In this document: piece after piece, positions 13,501 through 24,275 of the stretch
How positions within the stretch are numbered: position 1 is the stretch's first letter
Layout of the letters: each line of letters begins with the position of its first letter
Assembly (NCBI GenBank): GCA_950097015.1
Contig: CATNEN010000001.1
Coordinates: forward strand, 8,675,001-8,739,000
DNA: 64,000 nucleotides
Direction of reading: 5' to 3'
Origin: Macrostomum hystrix
Taxonomy: Eukaryota; Platyhelminthes; Macrostomidae
Program-made: the position numbers and the translations under genes
Notes under the pieces: generated by a model
What the model was told of the DNA's origin: nothing
The model's input: only the letters and a program-made list of their open reading frames with translations
Database searches by the model: none

Positions 13501-13600
13501 CAGGGTGCAAAAAACGCATGGAGACGATAGAAATACATTTTTAATCAGCCTTTTAAGGTGAGGGCACGATCAACATGCCCTCATATCTATTGGCACAAAA
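10600..13600. other. Intergenic, nothing recognised
   Basis: Short open frames occur on both strands (for example 11171-11576 minus and 12398-12739 plus), but none has a domain, signal peptide or splice-site pattern I trust. The sequence is mostly unique, with AT-rich blocks near 11650-11850. Confidence 0.5.
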
Positions 13601-13604
13601 TTTT

Positions 13605-14400
13605 ATGAGTCGGAAAAACCAAGCCAAGACTTAGCACAGGGAGCAATTCATAAACAATATTAGACAATTAGACAATTAGACAATTTCATTAAAAAAATTT
13701 GCGGGTTGGTTTTTTCTCTAAAAGAAACATAAAACGAATAGCAATCTTTGTAAAAAAACTAAGTTCAATGAAATATTGATTAATATCAAAGATTCATGAA
13801 AATAAATTAAGCCCAAGCAATCAGCGGGCTAATAAAGGAAATTTAAATCAGATAGCATTCATATTGTTAACAATATTATACTTAATTATACTTTAATTAA
13901 GTTTAATTCTAGCTTATCCTTTGATTCTAGAATCTCGTCTTTGTATGTAGTTTTTTTCTAACGGGATGAAAATGGATAACGTGATACTACTCAAAATGAT
14001 CAAAGAGTAGACCTACTCCGTCCAGGTAGAAGCTGCAAAGCCAGGCACCCAGTAGTGCGAGTCGAACCCGTGAGGTGACATTGCCGGCTGGCATATAGGC
14101 CTCCGGGATTCTCATTTTAAAGGTGAGATTCTGTAGACTTCTCCTTTCTTCAGCTGCGAAATAGCTTTGGAATATTTCAGCACACCAAGAAACAACAGAT
14201 AGAGTTTCGCGATTACTCTGCTTAATTTTCACTTCAAGAATCAGAGTGTTGATGTCTTCGGAGCTTAGGAAGACTTCAAAAGCAGCAGAACAAGGTGAAC
14301 CATGCTTTCTCGCATGGCTGCTTTCCGGCATCATCTCCTCAAAGGACTTGCGAATCTCTTAGAATACAGAAATGTCCCTCAGCAGGAAGTGAATGTCCCT
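13605..14400 (-). pseudogene. Duplicated 3' end of the minus-strand kinase gene
   Basis: The segment matches 16478-17210 over both flank and coding sequence. It holds the kinase-associated C-terminal domain frame at 13987-14334 (LILEVKIKQSNRETLSVVSW, PEAYMPAG, ending FDHFE) but no kinase domain. Two internal deletions relative to the parent remove the RDNAER segment and part of the junction. Upstream of the domain it keeps the same in-frame TAA after the codons for ISVF. The copy ends at about 14395 against a decayed tandem repeat. Confidence 0.8.
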
Positions 14401-14560
14401 CAGCAGGCAACCAATGTCTTCCTTTAGCAAACAACTAATGTATGAAATCCGTTTAGCAGAGAACTAATGACACATTTAGCAGGTAACATATGACCCACTT
14501 TAGAAACAGTTAACTAATGCCCCTATAGTAGGCAAATAATGGCCCCTTTAGAAAAAGAAA
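14380..14560. repeat. Diverged tandem repeat at duplication edge
   Basis: About six degenerate copies of a core TTTAGCAGGNAACTAATG, spaced 22-29 bp, beside two copies of AATGTCCCTCAGCAGG. It abuts the breakpoint of the duplicated kinase fragment. Confidence 0.6.
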
Positions 14561-14599
14561 GAAAGAAAATAAGATTATTAAAAAACAGTTCTGTGTTCA

Positions 14600-15300
14600 C
14601 TGCACTTACGTTTTCAACTGCTGGTGATATAATATAAGAAAAGAAGCAGTAATAACAAAAAACTTGACTTGAATTTCGCAAATCAAAAGTATCGAACTAA
14701 TGTCTTAAAATGATTGAAATCGAGACAATGTTTGACGATTTGTGTCTTTGGTACTTTGATAAAGATTTACGATTCAGGCAATTGTCCTGAGAGATATTTT
14801 TTGCACCTACATCAAACTTCAAAACGAGTTTCATCAGCTCAATTAGAGACTTCTACTCTCATTTATTATTGTTCATTCTTAGTTTTACGAGTAGCTCGTA
14901 CTTAGAAAGCCGAAGCCATAAGCAAGCAACAAGCAAGGTTCAACAGTTTTTTCCTGAGCACGAATTAAAGAGCTTTTCATTTCACTCTTTTCTATGAATG
15001 TCGGATATATAGCTATTCTCTTGAGTTTGTGTGTTTATCGCGATATTTTTTGTGATGCTCACCAGTCTTCTGTCTTTCATTAGAAGATAGATCCGACATT
15101 TGAGCTCGCTTCAAAAGCTCAAATTGAATAACAAGCTGGAGCAGAAGTTGCATTTTAGATCCGAGAAACAAAAATTCATGACAGATTGTCCTCCACTGAA
15201 GTGCACCATTCAAATCCTGGAATCCAGCGGTACAGTTGGGGTCTATATCATGAACGCATCGCGATGTCTCGCTCATTTCAAGGAGCGTGCGTTTTACCTG
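14600..15300. other. No gene seen
   Basis: AT-rich spacer between the kinase fragment and the polyproline gene. No coding frame or repeat family was recognised. Confidence 0.5.
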
Positions 15301-15326
15301 CGCTGACAACCTGATAGGCAATACCT

Positions 15327-15722
15327 ATGGGCAAGTTTCTGTTGGCAGCGCTCATCGCTGCAGCCCTGCTGCCTCTGGTCCTCTGCTATGTGGCTCCTCA
15401 GGTCTATGACGAGGAGGCAGTCGACGATCAGCTGGGAGAGGCTATTGCGAATGCTTTGACTGAGGACGAGCGAACGGAAGATACTGGAGACAGTCAATTT
15501 GGCGAGGAAGTAAGTGATTATTTAAAAGTTATTTTTTAACTGCTCTGGAGAATCAAAATTAGTTTTTTATAGCGCTATTCCAATTGATTTCAATAACAGG
15601 AATTTCATCAGCCGGAAAAGAAACGAAGGCGGTGGCGAAGATTCATCTGGCGCCCACCGCCACCACCGCCGCCGCCTCCGCCACCGCCGCCGCCACCGCC
15701 ACCGCCGCCGCCACCGCCACCG

Positions 15723-15763
<41 letters not shown>

Positions 15764-15773
15764 GCCACCGCCG

Positions 15774-15804
<31 letters not shown>

Positions 15805-15872
15805 CTATAGAACCAGTGCCAGCGGAGCCATTCCCGGTCGATCCTGTGCCTGCCGAGCCAGTGCCAGAATAG
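15327..15872 (+). CDS. Secreted protein with basic Arg/Trp segment and 51-proline tract
   Basis: Two exons, 15327-15509 (GGCGAGGAA|gtaagt) and 15600-15872, join in phase 0 to encode 151 residues. Residues 1-20 are a clear signal peptide (MGKFLLAALIAAALLPLVLC). Residues 21-61 are acidic (DEEAVDDQ, ALTEDERTEDT). Residues 62-79 end in KKRRRWRRFIWR, very basic with three aromatic residues. Residues 80-130 are 51 uninterrupted prolines (CCG with some CCA and two CCT). A short tail repeats VPAEP/DPVP and stops at TAG. The acidic-then-cationic layout resembles processed antimicrobial peptide precursors, and the proline tract resembles structural or adhesive secretions; neither is shown. No homologous family was recognised. 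The other frames of the tract read as poly-Ala/Thr or poly-Arg/Trp and are shadows. Confidence 0.75.
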
Positions 15873-15899
15873 AGAACTATAATTCAATTTCTCCATCAA

Positions 15900-16470
15900 A
15901 AAACGGTGTAAAGAAAACAAAAATTTGTAATCACTGAAATCGATAATGAAGACTGCTGCATTGAATATTGCATGAGTCAAAGCATGTGAACGTAAAACGT
16001 CCTTTTATGTCTTTTGGTACTAACTTCGTATATAATCTTACCTAGAGTCCTTAGATTGCCTCAAACACTATTGCTTGTAGCTCGGTTGGCCTTTTCAAAA
16101 CCTTAAAACCGCATAACAATAGTAAGGCTTCTGATCATTCTTTTTGCCAAATAAATTGCGATAGAAAAAGATCATTATTGTTTAATGCTGGTGACATTTC
16201 TGAAAACATCTGGACTTTTATTTTATCAGATGTCGCATTGTATGACGAAAGTGACCAAACTTAATCCTCGATCAGTGATTATCTGATCAAGATAAGAAAA
16301 GAAAAGTAAAAAGTGAAGAAAAAGAAATCGACCTCCGCCACCCTGATAATTCATTCTTCCCCCATCAATAATATTTATGCTTCCCATCGATAATTATTTT
16401 TCCGTCGTGGAGCCGTCCATCATCTAACATCGTCCACCATGGAGCTCGAAGTAATCGTGTCTATTTGGAC
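15900..16470. other. No gene seen
   Basis: Unique AT-rich spacer between the polyproline gene and the duplicated kinase 3' flank; no feature recognised. Confidence 0.5.
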
Positions 16471-16746
16471 TATATTTTGAGTCGGAAAAACCAAGCCAAG
16501 GCTTAGAACGGGGAACAGTTCATAAACAATATTAGACAATTAGATAATTAGACCATTTCATAAACAATTTTAGCGGGTGAGCTTCTCCCATAATGATAAA
16601 CATAAAACGAATAGCAATTTGTGTAAAAAAACAAAGTTCAATAAAATATTGATTAATATCAAAGATTCATGAGAACCAATTAGGCACGAGCAATCAGTCT
16701 TTGTAGGAAATTTTTTTTTAACGGGATGAAAATGGATAACGTGATG

Positions 16747-18338
16747 CTACTCAAAATGATCAAAGAGTAGACCTACTCCGTCCAGGTAGAAGCTACAAAG
16801 CCAGGCACCCAGTAGTGCGAGTCGACCCCGTGAGGTGACATCACCGGCTGGCATATAGGCCTCCGGGATTCTCATTTTAAAGGTGAGATTCTGTATACTT
16901 CTCCTTTCTTCAGCTGCGAAATAGCTTTGGAATATTTCAGCACACCTCTCCGCATTGTCACGACACCAAGAAACAACAGATAGAGTTTCGTGATTACTCT
17001 GCTTAATTTTCACTTCAAGAATCAGAGTGTTGATGTCCTTGGAGCTTAGGAAGACTTCAAAAGCAGCAGAACAAGGTGAACCATGCTTTCCGGCATGGCT
17101 GTTGAGTTGACTAATCATTGTTTTCATAATTTCCAAGACTGATTTGTTTCTCTGTAGTCGAAAATCTCCCCAGAGGACTTGCGAATCTCTTAGAATACAG
17201 AAATGAATTCGCTTGGCTCACTGAGAGAAATGCGCTGATTGGTTGTTGGATATTCGATGACTTGGGCCGGAGCGATTTCGCGCCCTCCCTCGTCAGCAAC
17301 CGACCCAGTGCGAGGAACATCAGGACCGTAGAGCGGCTCCAGGTTACTGTATGTGATATCCCTTGGATTAAAACATTTCAGTGTTTCTAAGGCTTTCGTA
17401 GCCGTGAACCTGCTCGACACGTCCTTTTCAAATAGGTGTTCAAGCAAAATCCTGAACTGGCTCGAAGAAAACCCGCTGGACTGTGAAAACTCGCATTCGG
17501 ATAGATTCAGCACTTTGTCGCATTCACTGAAGAAAGGCACGCAATGTAAATCACTATTGGCAAGGGGGGCCTTGTAGCCGATCTTGTCTGGTGTAGTGCG
17601 AAACAGTGTCTCGCAAATTACTGCTCCGAACGAGAAGCAGTCAATTGCAACTGTGTAATCCAGCTGCCCGCTAGAGCTGGCCTTCAACAGCTCAGGAGCT
17701 CTCCAGTGTTTTGTCCCAACCCCGCCAGTCATTTGCTCCTCGACTGGCTTGCTGATTTCGAAATCGCAGATTTTGCATTTCCGACCATGGTCGAACATGA
17801 GAATGTTGCAGCTCTTTAGATCTCGGTGAATGATTTGCCTTTGCACGTTTCTAAAGCTGATGCCTTGATGTAAATACGCCAACGCTTCGGCCACTTGTCG
17901 CAGGAAGCTGAGGCAGTGGTTGAATGAGTAGCAGCCTACTCCTTCGCCGGTTGGAATTCCCCTTTTGTCCTTAAGCACATCGTAAAGACTTTTTTCGGCA
18001 AGCTCCATTAAAAACAGCGGTCCATATTCTGGGTAGTTCTCCAAGTAGCGGAATGCAGACACAATGTTCTCGTGAGCTCTTTTGGTCTCTCGGTCGAAAA
18101 AGCTTGATAGAAGCTCGTACTCTCGCTTGAAGTCTTCGAGATTCTTCAAGCGCTGGTTTGTGTGCGCTTCATTTTTTAAACTTTTCGAAAACGATTTAAG
18201 AGCATATAGCTTCAGAGAATCACCTGAGGCGCCGTGCAGAATGACATTGCAGCTAAAGATTCCACTAGGCGTGTTAATTGGCGACAAGTTATCGAGTTTG
18301 ATATTTTCATTCGCGCAGTTTTCTAATTGTGATGACAT
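16747..18338 (-). CDS. TKL-like protein kinase (DFE variant) with interrupted C-terminal domain
   Basis: The kinase frame runs from MSSQLEN at 18338 to TAA at 17190 (382 codons). It has YALKSF (candidate ATP lysine), FKREYELL, IIHRDLKSCNIL (HRD and catalytic Asn), CDFEISKP where DFG is expected, and WRAPEL. HRDLKSxN is typical of tyrosine-kinase-like kinases. No glycine loop is obvious. A second frame, 16747-17148, encodes the C-terminal domain shared with the kinase at 19935. Between them are a TAA and a frame change. Either the gene is decaying, or a 52-nt intron (TCT|gtattc to ctacag|AGAAAC) removes both; that intron would be in frame but its donor is weak. An acceptor (ttttgcag) lies 16 bp before the ATG and a donor (gtgagt) at 18427, so a leader exon is likely. 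It is transcribed away from the other kinase. Confidence 0.75.
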
Positions 18339-18427
18339 GTTCTTGTTTGAAGAGCTGCAAAATGAAAAAAACTTTATCAACGTTGCGGATTTTAAAACAT
18401 GGAGATATGGATAAAAACGTTACTCAC

Positions 18428-19375
18428 CTAAATATTTTCAAGTGTTTTACCGTGTTTTACTGCATATAATATAGAAACATTTTTCAATCAGGCTAGCAGT
18501 CTGTTCTGAGCTGGAGGTTTGCTCAAGACCGCTGAAGCACTCTATTAAACACTGAAAAGAACTGACGTGGAACTCAACTCCTATCCCTCTGCGGTGTGCC
18601 TGACAATGAACCAACGTAAATTTTGGGTATGCCACAATTTATTTCTACTGCAGAGCTTTTCTAACCTCAGCTGAGTCACTACTTTGGGGACATTATAAGC
18701 TACTAAACCCGGCCAATACATTCTTTCTGTGACGCCGCGTAGCTATGTGCATTTGTAGTGTTTGACGGCGCCTCACCGGACCAGTTGTAGTGGTGTTTTA
18801 ATAAATGAGGCGTAAAGGCGGTGGTTCTTTTGTAGTTTTAAGGTTGTGTTTGAAGTAGTAAAAAGACGGTTAAACTTTAGTCTGGGTACCTCCTGTATAT
18901 TTATAGTTATTAACGGCTTTCTGGAAAGTTCTTTACAATTATAACAAATATAATATAACTAATTTCGTACAGACTAGGGTTGATACAAACAAAGTAAATG
19001 CGTATGCTTTAAATAATTTATCTATTCCATATCAATAAATTGGAATACAAACAATTCCTAAAGAAAGTCTAAGAAAATTATAGAAATTTCTACGACAGAA
19101 AACTATTTTTAGTAAGAACGATACAATAACAATTTTACGATTTGCTACACATTCACTAACTTGCATCTCGGATGATTAGATTACTTTGTGTGGTTCACTT
19201 GATTTATTTTCTTTATTTATTTATTCTCTTATTTCGAATGTGCGCAGCTTGTACTCGTGACACGTTACTTGCGCTCAGGTTTGTAACGTGTGGTCGCGAT
19301 ATATTGTAAGTGGCACGTTGCCACCAGCCCTTTCTCTAGCGGGTTATAAAAGCCGGTTTGTGTCTCGAAATATCA
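18428..19375. promoter_or_regulatory. Shared upstream region of divergent kinase pair
   Basis: About 0.95 kb between the presumed leader exons of the two kinase genes. TATAAAAG at 19345-19352, preceded by TCTAGCGGGT, is a plausible TATA box for the plus-strand gene with initiation near 19375. A matching element for the minus gene was not identified. Confidence 0.35.
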
Positions 19376-19934
19376 AGCTTATCAATCCTAAAGTGTTCGC
19401 TTTGCTACAGTACGGCACATATTTATCAGCCATGGAATTTTATGGTCATGGAGAATAGTACAGTTAAATAGACTGGACGTGTATGCTAATTGTCACTCAT
19501 TGTCCCTACACTGCTCAATCGTACGGAAGAGCAGGCGCTAAACTTGTGGGGCAAAAATATTCTGTCGCACTTACATTTTGCTCGGCTGTACGCTGTTTCT
19601 GTGCATTTACTCTAGCCAAAGTTCTATTGCGGTCATGACGTTATGGCATTTCGTCGTTTAAATGCACAATAGGGAATTGTGGCGTCATAGTTATTTATAT
19701 AACATTATGACATTACCGTGTCTTTAAAGCGGATGCATGAGGCTAGTTGGATGTTGCTAGTATTTTATCCAAAACTTGCAATACGCAAACTTGTAATTTA
19801 CTTAATACTAAAAGGGGTCCGGTAAGTGATAATGTTGTTGTTCTATTACATAACTGTTGGAGCAGCTACTGTATATATACTGTACAGAGGATGTCATAGC
19901 TATTTTTTGAAAATTTCATTATTTCTTTTCAGTC

Positions 19935-21557
19935 ATGCTGTCGAGTTTTTGCCTCCAGAATGCAAATAATCTTGAAATATCCGATGTTAAGCCCATTCAC
20001 TTAACGCATGGGATTTTCCGCTGCCATGTCGGCTATCATTCTGGCGATAGAAGCAGCCAGAACGGGAACGAATCGAAGCAGTTTGCCATGAAATCTTTCG
20101 GCAAGAGCAGAAAAAGTGAGGAACATGATCAAGAGAAGCTGTTGAAGTTGAAGAAATCTTTCCGGCGTGAGTACGAGCTGCTTACAAGTTTCTGCGACTC
20201 TAGAACGAATGCTGCTCACCAGCGCATAGTGTCCGCGTATTGGTACTCGGAAAACTATCCCGATTATGGACCGTTATTCTTGATGGAGCTGGGCGAGCGC
20301 AGCTTGTTTGACGTGCTCACCGATAATAGAATTGCCACCGGCAATGCAGAGCCCGGCCGCTACTCATTCAGGCACTGTCTTAGCTTTCTGAGCCAAGTGG
20401 CCGAAGCCTTGGTTTATTTGCACAACGGTATTCGGTTTAAAAACCAGTTGAATCCGATTATTCACCGGGACTTGAAGAGCTGCAACATTCTGATGTTCAA
20501 CCAAGGCAGAGAATGCAAGATTTGCGACTTTGACATCAGCAAGCCAGTGGAAGATACGATGTCTGCTGGAGTTGGATCTCCCGGTTGGAGGGCCCCAGAG
20601 TTGGTTGCGCCAAGCTCTAGTGGAATGCTGCGGTACACAGTCTCCGCGGACTGTTTCTCCTTTGGAATAATTATCTGCGAAACACTGTTCCGAAAAAAAC
20701 CAGAGAACATTGGACAACCCGAACCAGACAACTCAATAAAGACAGCCAGCCAGAGGCAGAGTAAAGTTCAGTTCTTCAGTGAGCAACCAAGAGTCCTTTA
20801 TTTATGCGAATCTGTATTTTTTGAATCTCCTGAATTCAATGCCAGCATGCGGGACCTCCAAGCTCTGATGAATGGTGTGCTCTCAGTTGATCCAAACAAT
20901 CGCAGCGCGGCTCAAAACGTATTGGAAAATTTGCAGCTCCTCCAACCGAGAACCTCGGAACCCCTGCCCGCCCTGTACGGATACGAAGTTCCCCTCCAGC
21001 CAGTATGTGTCGGAGAACATGAGCTGAATGAACCTGTCATTCTGGAAAACACCTGCTGCAGCGAACCCAGCCAGTTTATTTCCGTGTTCTTCACCGTAGA
21101 GAAAGCTTCCGTAGAGAACTTTTTAGACGAGGAGAAAGAGCGGATTCGGTCGGTGATGAGTGTCATGATAGAAACGATAAACACGCGGGTTGGCACTGGA
21201 ACGGAACCGTGCACGGCCAAATTTGCAGTCTGTCTCGTCAGTGAAGACCCGAGGCACCTTATTTTGGAAATCAAGGTCAGGCAAAGCAATCAGACCGAGC
21301 GGTCTGTTGTGTCCTGGTGTCAAAACAATGACGAGCAGTGCGCGAACCTGTTCAAATCTTTCTTCGCCGAAGATCCCCGGACTTGCTTACAGAGCTTGAG
21401 CTTCAGTTTGAGGACTCCGGAAGGCTTCATGCCCGACTGTGGTGTCAACGAAGCTGGACAGCGAACCCGGAGGCCTACTGGCATGCTTGCGGCCTCCTGG
21501 TTAAACCTATGCAGCCTATTTTCCCGTGTGCAATGCTTTATTAACAACTTTGAGTGA
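19935..21557 (+). CDS. TKL-like protein kinase (DFD variant) with novel C-terminal domain
   Basis: Single coding exon of 540 residues. Kinase landmarks: AMK lysine at 53, Glu about 79-81, IIHRDLKSCNIL with HRD 177-179 and Asn184, CDFDISKP with DFD at 198-200 in place of DFG, and WRAPEL at 218-223. A GxGxxG loop is not evident near residues 25-35. After the kinase comes EPSQFISVF, then a domain of about 155 residues with ILEIKVRQSNQTERSVVSWC, CANLFKSFF and PEGFMPDCG that I cannot assign. The start follows an acceptor (ttcttttcag|TCATG). A donor at 19822 (CCG|gtaagtgat) predicts a 5' UTR intron of 111 bp, mirrored in the neighbouring kinase gene. The two proteins share the whole layout, so they are tandem-inverted paralogues. 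Catalytic activity is uncertain because of the DFD motif and degenerate loop. Confidence 0.85.
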   Translation: MLSSFCLQNANNLEISDVKPIHLTHGIFRCHVGYHSGDRSSQNGNESKQFAMKSFGKSRKSEEHDQEKLLKLKKSFRREYELLTSFCDSRTNAAHQRIVSAYWYSENYPDYGPLFLMELGERSLFDVLTDNRIATGNAEPGRYSFRHCLSFLSQVAEALVYLHNGIRFKNQLNPIIHRDLKSCNILMFNQGRECKICDFDISKPVEDTMSAGVGSPGWRAPELVAPSSSGMLRYTVSADCFSFGIIICETLFRKKPENIGQPEPDNSIKTASQRQSKVQFFSEQPRVLYLCESVFFESPEFNASMRDLQALMNGVLSVDPNNRSAAQNVLENLQLLQPRTSEPLPALYGYEVPLQPVCVGEHELNEPVILENTCCSEPSQFISVFFTVEKASVENFLDEEKERIRSVMSVMIETINTRVGTGTEPCTAKFAVCLVSEDPRHLILEIKVRQSNQTERSVVSWCQNNDEQCANLFKSFFAEDPRTCLQSLSFSLRTPEGFMPDCGVNEAGQRTRRPTGMLAASWLNLCSLFSRVQCFINNFE

Positions 21558-22043
21558 GCTTTGAGTGAATTTATTGACTGGTAATTTACTTAAGAAAAGG
21601 TTTAACATGGCTTTTAATGCCTATTTAAAACAAGCATAAATCTAATTTATCCTGCAAAAATTCGTTTTGTTATTCTAGAAGTATAAATTCTGTAAGCTTA
21701 TCAAGCGGATTCTTATTTGATTTGATGTGATTTAAATCCTGATGTGAGATTTGTTTTAAATTCTACAAACATATGAGTATTTCAACTCATGATTTTTTCA
21801 TTTTAAGCACATTCAACTCGCAGTAAATAATTATTATGCAAATACGCCAGGAAGACTCGCTTATTCAACATTTTCAACAATTTGGCTTATTTTCCCACTT
21901 AGGTAATGTTTGATTTATTGTCCATCCTTACATGGTATGTTATATCCATGCTAGCCTTCTAAATGTGTGCAGTACATTAAATCGGTCAGAAAAATGTTAC
22001 GTCAAGTCAATAATAGAATTGTTGGTTATTTTTTACTGATGTT

Positions 22044-23110
22044 ACATGTATCCCCACTTGCCCTGGGCCAATGTCTATGATCTCAGTGTAAATTTCATTT
22101 ATTTGCACCGGCACAATGTGCAAATAAACGAGAACTTTATATTTTAAAATAAAATCGATTCAACATGAAATTGTAACCATTTAACAGTTGCACTTGTGTA
22201 TGTCGATGTCCGTCCAGATGCACCACTGACGGCGATACACATGGCGCATGGTATTGACGAAAAGAAATCCTTTAATGTCCCAGCGGAGTAGCGACCGTTG
22301 CGCTTTGTCCTCACCTCAAGAATGAAACTTTTCATTAGAAAGTTCAAATCGGACTTCGAGAACTAATCTGCGCCTTTCAGTACCATAAGCGAGGGTCCAC
22401 CGTCGGAACACCAGAGCACTTTCTTCGCCGCATTTCTACTCTTGGAAAGTAGAAAACATCCAGCGACATTTCTTTAGCGTGTTTGTTGGAACCGTTCCTT
22501 CGATGAGTGAACTGACTTCTTCGTCAGTCAGATTGACAAGTCTTTCGGTAGCCATTTTAACTAATTAGCTGTCTCTCTTCTTTTTACGAGCGCATCTTTC
22601 ATTTAGCGGTACAGTACCTTAATGCTAGTGTCTATGGCCATTTTTGCTTTTAGCTTTGTACTTTATGCTATTCAACTGAGGGATACATATAATATTCCCC
22701 ACTTATTCCAGTGTCTATGGCAATAAATGCACTCGTGCGTCGTTTATTACCCTAGCCCTGGAATAAATGGGGAATATATACCATGTATCCCCACTTGCCC
22801 TGGGCCAATGTCTATGATCTCAGTGTAAATTTCATTTATTTGCATCGGTGCAAATAAACGGTTTATTTCACTCGACCATAAACATTGTATCTTTTTTTAA
22901 AAGTGCGGTATTAAGTGCGGCCCACACCCCCGCAAGGCGGCTAAGCGCCCCCTTGACCCCGCTTTCCCTGTTACGCTGCTTCTAATTTAAAGTAGGGGAT
23001 ACATCACATATTCCCCATTTATACCAAGTTCGCCTCGGTCAATAAACAAGTCACTCAAGCATTTATTGCCCTAGACACTTGGTATAAATGGGGAATACAT
23101 ACCATATACC
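22044..23110. repeat. Cluster of short foldback repeats
   Basis: Hairpin-forming units at 22680-22793 (GGGATACATA to TATGTATCCCC-type ends) and 22995-23106 have inverted arms holding ATTCCCC/GGGGAAT and CAATAAA/TTTATT. Direct copies of the block ATGTATCCCCACTTGCCCTG lie at 22046 and 22784, each followed by an internal palindrome TTTATTTGCA/TGCAAATAAA. They look like a family of small palindromic elements. No protein is encoded. Confidence 0.65.
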
Positions 23111-23306
23111 GGGTGCGCAAAAAGTATCCGGACAGAATCTGGTTGGCTTTGCTTCCGAGAGTTTGACATACTCCGGTGATTTAAAGCATCATTTTTATAA
23201 TACGTCTATGGCCCAACTATTGCCTGGAATTTTAACCCTGATATGCAAAATGGACTCAATCCGCGGATTTCTGTCACCCCAAGTTGTCACAATATCTGGT
23301 GAGATG

Positions 23307-24275
23307 CACAGATACTATAAACACTAGATAGGCCAATTTTCTGGGCAAGTTTTTTATTATACTTTCTGCTTAGTAGCAATGAAAGTAAGCTACAGTATTA
23401 TTTGCTAAGTTAGACAAATCGAGCGACTGTTTTCGAGACATCGTTTGCTATAAGATCGTCATAGCAACTAACTTGTTTTGGGCAGTAATGGTGTACATTA
23501 AGACGCGACAGTGTACAATGCTGCTTATCTTTTAAAGTGGAGGAAGGGTGTAGTCTGAAATGGGGTTGATATCGGATTTCGACAGTGTCAGATCCGTCTG
23601 GCTGTCATATGCAGCACAAGCGTCTGCCCCACGCAGTCATCGGCCTAACGCATCCTTCACCAGCGGCTTTGCGCGAGTTCTGCAAGATGGAGGCTGCCTT
23701 CGTTGCGCAATCGCACAGTTTTATTGTGCAGTCGCAGGTAGCTAAACGATTGGCTGTTGTGTTCACAGCTGGAGCAGTTGCACTGCCGGCGTGCAGCTCA
23801 CACGCTGCACATGTGCAGCGTCAGGTATGCAGCACGTTTGCACGGCTGCGACTGCATCATTGGTGCCGCTGCGAGATGAGAAGCCTGCGAGCAGCGGCGA
23901 GCAGGAGCAGCACGCTGCGAAAGTTTCAAAAACTGCGATGAGCTGATTAATTGATGTGAAATCATTCTATTTAGATAAACAAATATGCAGTATATAATAG
24001 CTTGTATTTGTCAAGTATAGTTAACTGCAATAATATTGCTGTCAATGCAATCTAAAGCATTCACACTATTGCTTTTTGTCGTAGAAATTATAGTTAAAAG
24101 TTTATTTTTGCTAATAATATAATAATACAATTGCTGCATTGTATTCATCTTGGTTTTTTATTTTTTTATTATAAAAACGCATAAATGTTTTTATCACTAC
24201 TATTCAGAAAGTAGAATAAAAAACTTGCCCAGAAAATTAGCCTGAGTGGCCTATCTAGTGTTTATAGTATCTGTG
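23307..24275. mobile_element. 969-bp nonautonomous DNA transposon, 8-bp TSD
   Basis: Terminal inverted repeats of about 70 bp begin CACAGATACTATAAACACTA, then GATAGGCCA; arms differ by an 8-bp indel near 24240. The target duplication GTGAGATG is exact at 23299-23306 and 24276-24283. Interior frames have no transposase similarity I can see. An 8-bp duplication suits hAT or P superfamilies, but these ends are not their usual sequences. Confidence 0.85.

Noticed and set aside
15567-15980. Poly-Arg/Trp (minus) and poly-Ala/Thr (plus) frames over the GCC tract
   Set aside because: Only the polyproline frame has a signal-peptide exon, a matching intron and a sensible tail.
23585-23941. 118-codon frame inside the 969-bp transposon
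   Set aside because: No transposase motifs; the element is probably nonautonomous.
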